Shown here in pieces: positions 44,499 through 51,996 of a stretch of 64,000 nucleotides of DNA; position 1 is the stretch's first letter, and each line of letters opens with the position of its first letter. The stretch is from assembly GCA_002840155.1 (NCBI GenBank), contig PGZH01000005.1, positions 470,550 through 534,549 on the forward strand, given 5' to 3'. The stretch is from Gammaproteobacteria bacterium HGW-Gammaproteobacteria-13 (GTDB taxonomy: Bacteria; Pseudomonadota; Gammaproteobacteria; Pseudomonadales; Pseudomonadaceae). Both the position numbers and the translations under genes were made by a program. The notes under the pieces were generated by a model. The model did no database searches. It was not told the origin of the DNA and worked only from the letters and a program-made list of their open reading frames with translations.

Positions 44499-46007
44499 AT
44501 GGAAACCCTGAATTTCTTGATGCAAGGCTTCGAAGTCGCCACGCGACCGGAAAACCTGCTGGTGGCCTTGTTCGGTGCCTTTGTCGGCACCATCGTCGGC
44601 CTGTTGCCGGGCCTGGGCCCAATCAATGGCGTGGCGCTGCTGCTGCCACTGGCCTTCGCCCTCGGTCTGTCGCCGGAAACCGCACTGATCCTGCTCGCCG
44701 CCGTGTACCTGGGCTGTGAATATGGCGGGCGTATCTCGGCGATTCTGCTCAACGTACCCGGCGACGCCGCAGCGGTGATGACCACCCTCGACGGTTATCC
44801 GCTGGCCCGACAGGGCAAGGCCGGGATCGCCCTGTCGCTGTCGGCCGTCAGCTCGTTTATCGGCAGCATGATCGCCACCTGCGGTGTGGTGCTGTTCGCG
44901 CCAATCCTGGCCAACTGGGCGGTGGCCTTCGGCCCGGCCGAATACTTTGTGCTGATGATTTTCGCCATTGCCTGCCTTGGCGGCATGGTCGGCGACAAGC
45001 CGGTGAAAACCCTGATGGCCGCCCTGATCGGCCTGGCCCTGGCCACCGTTGGCGTGGACTCTACCACCGGCGTGTATCGCTTCACCTTCGGCAGCGTCAG
45101 CCTGTCGGACGGCATCCAGTTCGTCATCGTGGTGATCGGCTTCTTCAGCGTCAGTGAAGTGCTGCTGATGCTGGAAAAAACCCACAACGGCCAGAAAGCC
45201 GTGAAAGCCAGCGGCCGCCTGTTGTTCAACTTCAAGGAGTTTTGCTTCACCTTCTGGACCATGGTGCGCAGCTCCCTGGCCGGCTTCGTCATCGGCGTAC
45301 TGCCGGGTGCCGGCGCGACCATCGCCAGCGCCATGACCTATATGACTGAAAAGCGCATGGCCGGCCCGAACGGCAAGTTCGGCGACGGTGACCTGCGCGG
45401 CCTCGCGGCGCCGGAAGCGGCCAACAACGCCTCCGCTTGCGGCTCGCTGATCCCCATGCTGACCCTCGGCGTACCCGGCTCGGGCACCACTGCGGTGATG
45501 ATCGGCGCACTGACGCTGTACAACATCACCCCCGGCCCGCTGCTGTTCGAACAGCAACCGGACGTGGTCTGGGGCCTGATCGCCTCGCTGTTTATCGGCA
45601 ACGTGATCCTGCTGGTGATGAACATTCCCCTGGTTGGCCTGTTCGCCCGCATGCTCAGCGTGCCCAACTGGGTGCTGGTGCCAGCGATCACCGTGATCAG
45701 CATGGTCGGCGTTTACGCGGTGCACAGCACCACCTTCGACCTGGTGCTGATGATCGGCCTCGGCGTATTCGGCTATATCCTGCGCAAGCTGGACTTCCCG
45801 CTGTCGGCCCTGATCCTCGGCTTCGTCCTCGGCGAGCTGATGGAAGACAACCTACGCCGCGCCTTGTCGATCTCCGCTGGCGACCTGAGCATTCTCTGGA
45901 ACAGTCCGATCAGCCTGTGCCTGTGGGCACTCACCGCGCTGATGCTCGGCCTGCCGGGCCTGCGCTGGTGGCGTTCGCGCCGTGCGGCGCAACTGGCCAA
46001 TGCCTAA
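44499..46007 (+). CDS. tctA: Tricarboxylate transporter large subunit TctA
   Basis: 502 residues with about 11-12 membrane helices. The TctA signature GLLPGLGPINGVALLLPLAF is at about 32-51, and a second repeat appears as GVLPGAGATIASAMTY near 267, reflecting the internal duplication of this family. TctA is the main permease, driven by the ion gradient. Its stop overlaps the start of the following abrB-like gene by 8 bases, where a 15-bp tandem repeat lies. Confidence 0.95.
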   Translation: METLNFLMQGFEVATRPENLLVALFGAFVGTIVGLLPGLGPINGVALLLPLAFALGLSPETALILLAAVYLGCEYGGRISAILLNVPGDAAAVMTTLDGYPLARQGKAGIALSLSAVSSFIGSMIATCGVVLFAPILANWAVAFGPAEYFVLMIFAIACLGGMVGDKPVKTLMAALIGLALATVGVDSTTGVYRFTFGSVSLSDGIQFVIVVIGFFSVSEVLLMLEKTHNGQKAVKASGRLLFNFKEFCFTFWTMVRSSLAGFVIGVLPGAGATIASAMTYMTEKRMAGPNGKFGDGDLRGLAAPEAANNASACGSLIPMLTLGVPGSGTTAVMIGALTLYNITPGPLLFEQQPDVVWGLIASLFIGNVILLVMNIPLVGLFARMLSVPNWVLVPAITVISMVGVYAVHSTTFDLVLMIGLGVFGYILRKLDFPLSALILGFVLGELMEDNLRRALSISAGDLSILWNSPISLCLWALTALMLGLPGLRWWRSRRAAQLANA

Positions 46008-46025
46008 GCTGCCAATGTCTAAGTT
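45996..46025. repeat. 15-bp tandem duplication across the tctA/abrB junction
   Basis: GCCAATGCCTAAGCT (45996-46010) is followed by GCCAATGTCTAAGTT (46011-46025), 13 of 15 bases identical. Both copies contain an ATG in the same frame (46000 and 46015), giving the next gene two possible starts five codons apart. The tctA stop lies in the first copy. Confidence 0.9.
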
Positions 46026-47046
46026 CCGTGCGCTCACCGGCTGGCAAAGCTGGTGGGCCACCCCACTGGTCGGCCTGTTAGGCGGCTATCTGGCCAGCCT
46101 GATCGGCTGGCCTTTGCCGTGGATCATCGGCTCGCTGCTGGCGGTTATCGCCGCACGTTGCAGCGGCTGGCTTATCACCGAGCTGCCGGGTGGTCGCAAG
46201 ACCGGCCAGTGGCTGGTGGCCAGCGCCATCGGCCTGCACTTCACCAGTGAAGTATTCGGCCAACTGCTCAGTCACTTCGGCGTGATCCTGCTGGGTGCCC
46301 TGCTCACCCTGCTGCTCAGCCTGATCGGCATTGTCGTGCTGCGCCGCGCCGGCCTGGATCGCGCCACCGCGTTCTTCGCCAGCATGCCAGGCGGCGCAAG
46401 CGAGATGGTCAACCTGGCGCAACGGCACAACGCCGAAACCGCCAAGGTGGCAGCCGCCCATAGCCTGCGTCTGCTGCTGGTGGTGCTGCTGATTCCGGCG
46501 ATCTTCACCTGGAGCCTGCCGCCCATCGCGCCACCCATACCGGCGCCGGTAAGCTGGCCCTGGCTGGCGGTGTTGCTACCGGCTGGCGCGCTTTTGGCTT
46601 GGTTGTGGGGGCGCTTGGGCCAACCCAACCCGTGGATGCTGGGTCCGCTGACTGTCTGCGCCGTGGCCAGTGTGACCTTCGATCTGCACCTGGGTTTGCC
46701 CGATGGTCTCGGCCAGGTCGGCCAATGGCTGATCGGCTGCGCCCTGGGTTGTCACTTCGACCGCAACTTCTTTCGCAGCGCGCCAGGTTTTCTCGCACGC
46801 ATCCTGCTGTTCTGCCTGCTCGCCATGCTCGCCGCTGCGGCGTTGGGTCAGAGCCTGGGCTGGCTGGCCGGGGAAAACCAGAATGCGCTGATGCTCGGCA
46901 TGATGCCCGGCGGCATCACCGAACTGTGCCTGACCGCCGAAGCCCTGCAGCTCTCGGTGGCGCTGGTAACGGCCTTGCAGGTACTGCGCTTGTTTCTGGT
47001 GATGTTTCTCGCCGAGCCGTTGTTCAGGCTTTGGCAACGTAGCTGA
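46000..47046 (+). CDS. AbrB-family membrane protein
   Basis: 348 residues from the ATG at 46000, or 343 from the duplicated ATG at 46015; neither has a clear ribosome-binding site, so coupling to tctA is likely. About ten membrane helices form two similar halves, each with a Gly-rich motif (FFASMPGGASEMVNLAQRH near 128 and LMLGMMPGGITELCLTAEAL near 300), the hallmark of the AbrB/AmoA-like integral membrane family (PF05145). These are putative transporters or ammonia-monooxygenase-annotated proteins of unproved substrate. Its place at the end of tctCBA suggests a linked transport or efflux role. Confidence 0.85.
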   Translation: MPKLPMSKFRALTGWQSWWATPLVGLLGGYLASLIGWPLPWIIGSLLAVIAARCSGWLITELPGGRKTGQWLVASAIGLHFTSEVFGQLLSHFGVILLGALLTLLLSLIGIVVLRRAGLDRATAFFASMPGGASEMVNLAQRHNAETAKVAAAHSLRLLLVVLLIPAIFTWSLPPIAPPIPAPVSWPWLAVLLPAGALLAWLWGRLGQPNPWMLGPLTVCAVASVTFDLHLGLPDGLGQVGQWLIGCALGCHFDRNFFRSAPGFLARILLFCLLAMLAAAALGQSLGWLAGENQNALMLGMMPGGITELCLTAEALQLSVALVTALQVLRLFLVMFLAEPLFRLWQRS

Positions 47047-47068
47047 AATCACTTTAGCGACCACGTTT

Positions 47069-47094
47069 AGCCCGCCTTGTGCGGGCTCTTTTTT
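47069..47094 (+). terminator. Intrinsic terminator after tctCBA-abrB
   Basis: AGCCCGC (47069-47075), loop CTTGT, GCGGGCT (47081-47087), then CTTTTTT. It lies 22 bases past the stop of the abrB-like gene. Confidence 0.9.
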
Positions 47095-47177
47095 GCCTGC
47101 AGGCGATCCCCGCATTACGCAATGCCAGAGCTATGTAGGGTGGATGACGCTGTTTTCATCCACCATCGCAGTAGAAC

Positions 47178-47230
47178 CGTAGGATGGGTGGTAACCCATC
47201 AATTGGCTGATGGGTTACCACCCATCCTAC
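47178..47230. repeat. Perfect palindrome, GTAGGATGGGTGG family
   Basis: GTAGGATGGGTGGTAACCCATCA and its exact complement (TGATGGGTTACC... ending CCATCCTAC) flank the short centre ATTGGC, giving a 23-bp stem. It belongs with the longer copies at 22990 and 43921. Such hairpins stabilise 3' ends or stop transcription in either direction. Confidence 0.85.
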
Positions 47231-47405
47231 TGTCTGGACCGTCATCCAAGGCCGTCACGGTAAAGATTTCAAACCCTCCGCCCAGCCCTTGTGCTCGCTC
47301 ATCTTTGTCCGCAACGCAGCAGTTTTTGTTTAACAGATATGTCCGCAGCCACTCAGGCGCAGGCGACGGCGGTACTCTCAGGCCTTCACCACCGAGGCAT
47401 CCTCA

Positions 47406-48272
47406 ATGAGCGTACTGCGCTGGCCAGCCGTGAAAACCCTGCTGCTATTGCTCTGCCTAAGCCTGTTGGTTAGCGCCTGCAGCCGCATCGGCCTGGCGTA
47501 CCGCAACCTGGACTGGCTGGTGCCCTGGCGGCTGAACGATTACCTGAACCTCAACAGCCAGCAGCAGGCCTGGCTCAAGCCCCGCGTGCAGACGCATCTG
47601 CAATGGCATTGCAGCGCCGAGCTGCCGCGTTATATCGACTGGCTGCAGACCACCGAAAGCATCCTGGCCCAGCCGCAACCCGACAGCGCTCAACTGCTTG
47701 AGCAATTCGCCCAGTTCGATGCCGCGCTCAAACGCATCAGCATCGAGATCACCCCCACCGCCATCGAGCTGCTGCAGGGCCTGAGCGAACAGCAGGTCCG
47801 CGAGCTTTACGCCGCGATGGATGAAGACAACCTGGAAGACCGCCAGGACTTTCTCGACCCGCCCCTGGCCACCCAGCTCAGCGAACGCCAGACACGTATG
47901 CAGGAACGCCTGCGACCCTGGCTCGGCCGCCTGAACAATGCGCAGACAGAACATATCGCCGCCTGGGCCAATGGCCTCGGCGAGCAGAACCGTCTGTGGC
48001 TGGAGAATCGACAGCTGTGGCAAACCGAGCTGCGCAAGGTGGTTGCCGAACGCGATAGCGCGGACTTTGCCGAACGGCTGACCCGCCTGCTGCAACAACG
48101 CGAGAGCTACTACAGCGACGAGTATCGCGCCAACTATGGCCGCTCACGCCAGGCGCTGGCCACGCTATTCAGTCAGCTGCTGGGCAGCAGCGATGAGGCG
48201 CAGCGCGAACGCCTGAGTCACCGTTTGCGCGACCTGCGCCGCGATCTGGCCGAGCAGCAGTGCAGCGCCTAA
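47406..48272 (+). CDS. DUF6279 family lipoprotein
   Basis: 288 residues. The N-terminal lipoprotein signal ends in LVSAC (Cys at about 25). The mature start SRIGLAYRNLDWLVPWRLNDYL is typical of the DUF6279 family. The rest is alpha-helical with many Gln, Arg and Glu. No function is established for the family. A single gene with no clear operon partners; a palindromic element begins at its stop codon. Confidence 0.85.
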   Translation: MSVLRWPAVKTLLLLLCLSLLVSACSRIGLAYRNLDWLVPWRLNDYLNLNSQQQAWLKPRVQTHLQWHCSAELPRYIDWLQTTESILAQPQPDSAQLLEQFAQFDAALKRISIEITPTAIELLQGLSEQQVRELYAAMDEDNLEDRQDFLDPPLATQLSERQTRMQERLRPWLGRLNNAQTEHIAAWANGLGEQNRLWLENRQLWQTELRKVVAERDSADFAERLTRLLQQRESYYSDEYRANYGRSRQALATLFSQLLGSSDEAQRERLSHRLRDLRRDLAEQQCSA

Positions 48273-48414
48273 GAACCTGCTTACGATCTGCTGCGCGTCA
48301 GTCCTGCTGCGTTAAAAACACGCTCGGAATGCTCATTTACACCAGTAAACTCCGCTTCCTCGCCTGTTTTCGCCTCGCATGACTCTAGCTCGCGAGATCA
48401 TAAATAGGCTCTAG
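48271..48414. repeat. Dispersed palindromic element (about 140 bp)
   Basis: Begins AAGAACCTGCTTACGATCTG, ends ATCATAAATAGGCTCTAG and fills the gap between the DUF6279 gene and ung, including the ung stop codon. Internally GTTAAAAACACGCTCGGAAT pairs imperfectly with the complement of CTTCCTCGCCTGTTTTCGCC. The inverse copy at 54575-54720 matches along most of its length. Confidence 0.85.
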
Positions 48415-49109
48415 AAAGCCGACTCGGGCAGGCGCCAGTCAATCGGGCTTAGCCCATGCTGTTGGAGGAACTTGTTGGTGCGGCTGAAATGGCCGTTGCC
48501 GATAAAGCCACGGTGCGCCGACAGCGGCGAAGGGTGCACGGATTTCAGCACCAAGTGCTTACTGCAATCGATCAGCTTTTCCTTGCTCTGCGCATGAGCG
48601 CCCCAGAGCAGAAACACCAGGCGCTCCTGCTGCTGGCTGACCACCTCAATCACCTTGTCGGTAAAGGTCTGCCAGCCGATCTTGGCGTGGGAGCCAGCGA
48701 TGCCATGCTCCACCGTCAATGAGGTGTTAAGCAGCAGCACACCCTGCTCCGCCCAATGTTGCAGGTTGCCGTGGTCAGGAATATCGATATTCAGGTCGCG
48801 CTTAAGCTCTTTATAGATATTCACCAGCGACGGCGGCGTCTTCACTCCAGGCTGCACCGAGAAGCACAGACCATGGGCCTGCCCCTCGCCGTGGTAAGGG
48901 TCTTGGCCGATCACCACCACCTTGGTCTGCGCCAACGGCGTGGAATTAAGCGCATTGAAGATCAGCGAACCGGGCGGATAAATCTGCTTACCTGCGGCCT
49001 TCTCGCCACGCAGAAAATCGCCCAGCTCACGCATATAGGGCTTCTCGAACTCTTCATACAGAGCAGCCTTCCAGCCGGTTTCGAGTTTGACGTTATCTGC
49101 GGCGCTCAT
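48411..49109 (-). CDS. ung: Uracil-DNA glycosylase
   Basis: 232 residues from the ATG at 49109; the frame extends 16 codons upstream without similarity. Family 1 motifs are complete: the catalytic-water motif [14 protein letters not shown] (Asp in QDPYH) and the minor-groove loop [11 protein letters not shown]. Ung removes uracil from DNA in base-excision repair. Its stop lies inside a palindromic element shared with the convergent upstream gene. Confidence 0.97.
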   Translation of the reverse strand: MSAADNVKLETGWKAALYEEFEKPYMRELGDFLRGEKAAGKQIYPPGSLIFNALNSTPLAQTKVVVIGQDPYHGEGQAHGLCFSVQPGVKTPPSLVNIYKELKRDLNIDIPDHGNLQHWAEQGVLLLNTSLTVEHGIAGSHAKIGWQTFTDKVIEVVSQQQERLVFLLWGAHAQSKEKLIDCSKHLVLKSVHPSPLSAHRGFIGNGHFSRTNKFLQQHGLSPIDWRLPESAF

Positions 49110-49656
49110 GCCTGTGTCCTGCTTAGTCGAACGAAGACGGCACGCTAAGGAAGGCACCGGGGCAAGTCAAGGCTGGCGGCGCTCGGCCGCGTAGGTTGTG
49201 GTTGAGCGCAGCGAAGCCCAACAATTAGGTTGTGCGGAGTTGTGAAGAAAACGGGAGACAGGCCACGATCAATGCTCCCGAAAACCGTGGCCTGCCCCTT
49301 ATTGCTCAATGGTTTTTAACAAAAAAACGCTACCGCTCCTTAAAAAGTCATAAGTTGCAGGCGAAAACTCTATCTAACTACGGTGTTGATTTATTTCCCT
49401 TCCTATACCCCCACCCTAAAAATCACCGCAGGGGATAAGCTTTTAATTTAAGACATGCTTTGCATAGCGGCTTACCTCAATACTCTTAGCATGCCAAAAC
49501 TGCTGCAATGAAAATCATTGAGGTTGTGCTATGATTACAGTCGCCATGCGACTCACCCACTTATTAAGTGAGACTTCGCAAAGCTTCTATCTTTATAGAC
49601 ACACATGAGCGCACCCGACAGAAATATTAAGTAATTTATTAAGGATTTATTAAATC
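49110..49656. other. AT-rich intergenic region before the endonuclease operon
   Basis: 547 bases with no supported gene. GC content drops sharply from about 49300. A fragment of the GGTTGAGCGCAGCGAAGCCC repeat is at about 49200-49220. Two interleaved inverted repeats occur at 49252-49294. TATGAT at 49530-49535 is a plausible -10 (no good -35), followed by perfect dyads AGTCGC-CAT-GCGACT (49539-49553) and CACTTA-T-TAAGTG (49558-49570), which look like operators for the downstream operon. Confidence 0.5.
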
Positions 49657-50556
49657 ATGGAGCTCGAAGACCTTGACGCCGCAGTATTTGAGAATTTGGT
49701 TTTCGATTTAGTGTGTGACTGCGGGTTAATTAACCCACAATGGAGAACCCCTGGAAGTGATGAAGGCCGAGATATCCAAGGGGAATTTTATATTAGCGAC
49801 CTTTCGGGATATTATCAGCGCCAGCTTTGGTATATTGAGTGCAAGAAATATTCGGGCAGCATTTCTTGGCCGCTTATCTGGGAGAAAATTTCATATGCCG
49901 AAACCCACAACGCAGATATTTTACTTATCGCCAACACCTCAACTATTACTCCCCAGGCTCGAAATCAAGTAACAAAATGGAATGAGTCCGGGAAAAGACC
50001 AACGATTAGAGTATGGAATAAAATCGACATACAGGAAAGACTCAATGTACGAAGATATATCTCAATAAAATATGGCCTATCCTCACCAAATCTACAGGGC
50101 GTGATTGACCCAATAACACCCCTGATCAAGCTACTAATTAAAACAAACAACTCGTTATATTCATCTGGCATTGAAAGCAAAAGTGCCGTGATAAAACTTG
50201 AGCTTTCACATGCACTGGGCGAGTTGTTAGACAAAAGAGTTGACGATATAGAGAATAGCGGCTCTACCCTCTGGAGCAAAATAAAGAGTGAAGCTGATAT
50301 TTATGACTGGATCAATATAGACACACTTCAAACAATCTCTACCTTTGACGTGTATGCATTTAGAGCATTTGTCAGTTATCTAAGGATGTGTTTTTGCCTA
50401 CCTTCTATTCAGATCAGATCTGTGAAACATAGGATTTTGATAACTTTACCCAGTCAGCTAGCAGCTTATCAGACTGATCATCTCAGAATCATTACTATGT
50501 GGTCGAATTTCCAGATGCTAAGTGACGGCTTACAGTTAAGCGTCGAAGGGGTTTAA
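49657..50556 (+). CDS. Mrr-like restriction endonuclease domain protein
   Basis: 299 residues. Residues 8-125 form a PD-(D/E)XK fold of the Mrr_cat type: Glu12 in VFENLVFDLV, Asp39 in GSDEGRDIQG, and Glu61-Cys-Lys63 in WYIECKKYSG, followed by ADILLIANTSTITPQAR and IRVWNKIDI. All expected catalytic residues are present. Residues 130-299 are helical and unrecognised, and may bind a partner or DNA. AAGGA lies 11 bases before the ATG. Codons such as ATA and AGA are frequent, unlike the GC-rich neighbours, suggesting acquisition. One base separates its stop from the kinase gene. A nuclease effector of a defence module is the favoured reading (inference). Confidence 0.8.
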   Translation: MELEDLDAAVFENLVFDLVCDCGLINPQWRTPGSDEGRDIQGEFYISDLSGYYQRQLWYIECKKYSGSISWPLIWEKISYAETHNADILLIANTSTITPQARNQVTKWNESGKRPTIRVWNKIDIQERLNVRRYISIKYGLSSPNLQGVIDPITPLIKLLIKTNNSLYSSGIESKSAVIKLELSHALGELLDKRVDDIENSGSTLWSKIKSEADIYDWINIDTLQTISTFDVYAFRAFVSYLRMCFCLPSIQIRSVKHRILITLPSQLAAYQTDHLRIITMWSNFQMLSDGLQLSVEGV

Positions 50557-50557
50557 G

Positions 50558-51280
50558 TTGAAGCCAGAAACCAGTGATTTTACTTTACTTCTCATATCAA
50601 ACATCACCCACCAAGCCATAAACCCTCTTAATGGTGTTATTGGGACGTTGGATAACGTAGTCAAGGGGGATGTAGCAGAGCATAAAATCGAACAGCGCCT
50701 GAAAAGTGCGAGGGCGCAACTGGAATATACCGTGTCCTTAATAAGAAATCTTTCATATTTCGCTGAGTATGCTGTTGAAAAAAGCGATGAAAAAAAACCT
50801 GGGCCATCGAAAAAATGCCTAATACCAGAAATAATTATTCAAGCCGCTCAGTTTTTTCAGGAACAAGGCAAGAGGAATGATATTTACATCAGACTTGAAG
50901 ATGGGCGTCAGAACTATGTCCCAGGCGACCCCGATCTAATCCGCCAAGTCTTCATGAACTTATTCGACAACGCCGTTAAATACGGAAACAAACAATCAAC
51001 AGTTTTGGTCAAGAACTGGATACAGAAAAAAACCGGGGAGCTTATCGTTACTGTGGAAGGTCAAAGCACCCCATTTAGTGATGATGATGAAATATTTAGT
51101 TTGGGATCAAGAGGGAAAGATGCACAACAAAAAACCTCATCCGGCTCCGGGCTTGGCCTTTATATCTGTAGATTGATCATAGAAAACGTATTCAGAGGTA
51201 CAATCACGGGTTCATGCTCTGCCAAAGGTAGTGTTAAATTTGAAGTCCGAGTCCCCAACGCATACGAGAAACAAAAATGA
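50558..51280 (+). CDS. Soluble histidine-kinase-like protein
   Basis: 240 residues from a TTG at 50558 with GAAGGGG eight bases before; no early ATG exists. There is no membrane segment and no sensor domain. The protein starts directly with a HisKA-like helix, NITHQAINPLNGVIGTLDNV, with His18 as probable phospho-acceptor. The HATPase has an N-box (NLFDNAVKYG, Asn134/138) and an intact G2 box SGSGLGLYICR (195-205). The G1 box, however, reads VEGQSTPF instead of DxGxG, so the adenine-contacting Asp is missing. ATP use may be weak or altered. It overlaps the receiver gene by 4 bases (ATGA) and follows the endonuclease by one base. Confidence 0.8.
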   Translation: MKPETSDFTLLLISNITHQAINPLNGVIGTLDNVVKGDVAEHKIEQRLKSARAQLEYTVSLIRNLSYFAEYAVEKSDEKKPGPSKKCLIPEIIIQAAQFFQEQGKRNDIYIRLEDGRQNYVPGDPDLIRQVFMNLFDNAVKYGNKQSTVLVKNWIQKKTGELIVTVEGQSTPFSDDDEIFSLGSRGKDAQQKTSSGSGLGLYICRLIIENVFRGTITGSCSAKGSVKFEVRVPNAYEKQK

Positions 51281-51705
51281 AAAAAGTAACAGATACAGTT
51301 CTTGTACTTGACGACGAGCCAATATTTCTAGACTGGCTTGAAGACTTTGTTGAGTCACGCGGCTTCAAGACTAAATTTGTAACTAATCTACCGCAGGGGC
51401 ATGCTGAAATTTCTGAAACGCAGTATGCCGCATTACTCGTTGATCTAAATGTTCCCTCATCGGCGGACATTGACGAAAGAATTAAAACAAAAGACCCTCT
51501 CTATAAAGAATTCAGAGGTTTGTTCTTGGCTAGTGAGGCGAGAAATAAAGGTTATCCCGCAGCGAATGTAGTTATATACTCCGTCCATGCTGATGAGCGT
51601 TTAATACCTATTTGCAACAGGCTTGGAGTCGACCACATAGCCAAAGGTCGACCACATCTACTTAAAGCGAAGCTAGATGGCATCTTTACTAAAATAAAAT
51701 CTTAA
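51277..51705 (+). CDS. Stand-alone receiver domain protein
   Basis: 142 residues, one receiver domain without output domain. The acidic pair Asp12-Asp13, phospho-acceptor Asp56 in LLVDLNVP, Ser102 in VIYSVHAD and Lys123 in HIAKGRP make a complete active site. An insertion of about 25 residues lies between beta3 and beta4 (SSADIDERIKTKDPLYKEF and on), where an ordinary receiver has a shorter loop and helix. It is the obvious partner of the adjacent kinase. Without a DNA-binding domain it probably acts by protein contact, perhaps on the endonuclease, or as a phosphate sink. Confidence 0.82.
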   Translation: MKKVTDTVLVLDDEPIFLDWLEDFVESRGFKTKFVTNLPQGHAEISETQYAALLVDLNVPSSADIDERIKTKDPLYKEFRGLFLASEARNKGYPAANVVIYSVHADERLIPICNRLGVDHIAKGRPHLLKAKLDGIFTKIKS

Positions 51706-51996
51706 AGGCCGCCCAAAACTCTTGACCCACCACAACTAATACAACATTGCGACTGGCTTTTAATTATAACTGACAGACATTAAACCATGATCATGATGTT
51801 ATGCATTATTGCCACCAATATTCTCATGTGAAATAAATTAAACTCATATCTTGCGCATATGAATTCAATTCAAAATTGAAATATTCGCTTGCTTGTGTTC
51901 AATGATATCGGCACGAATGGCATGGATCATGCTCCGTCATTATGTTTGAACGTCCGCTTCTAGCCGAAACGACCATCTAACCTGAAAATTTCTGCA
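51706..51996. other. AT-rich tail of the island
   Basis: 291 bases between the receiver stop and the mmsR stop, AT-rich to about 51900 and then returning to normal composition. No gene, clear terminator, integrase remnant or attachment-site repeat was recognised. Confidence 0.5.

Larger units (their letters stand above)
47047..47405. other. Intergenic region after the tct operon
   Basis: 359 bases with no supported gene. It holds an intrinsic terminator (47069-47094), a short GTAGGGTGGAT inverted repeat (about 47133-47168), a perfect 53-base palindrome (47178-47230), and then a stretch that presumably carries the promoter of the DUF6279 gene, which I could not place. Confidence 0.6.

Noticed and set aside
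49657-51705. Equating the island with the known Detocs defence system
   Set aside because: Detocs has a large sensor kinase and a receiver fused to an effector; here the kinase has no sensor, the receiver is alone and the nuclease is separate.
49110-51996. The AT-rich island as a prophage or integrative element
   Set aside because: No integrase, transposase, tRNA target, or flanking direct repeat was found; only its composition suggests acquisition.
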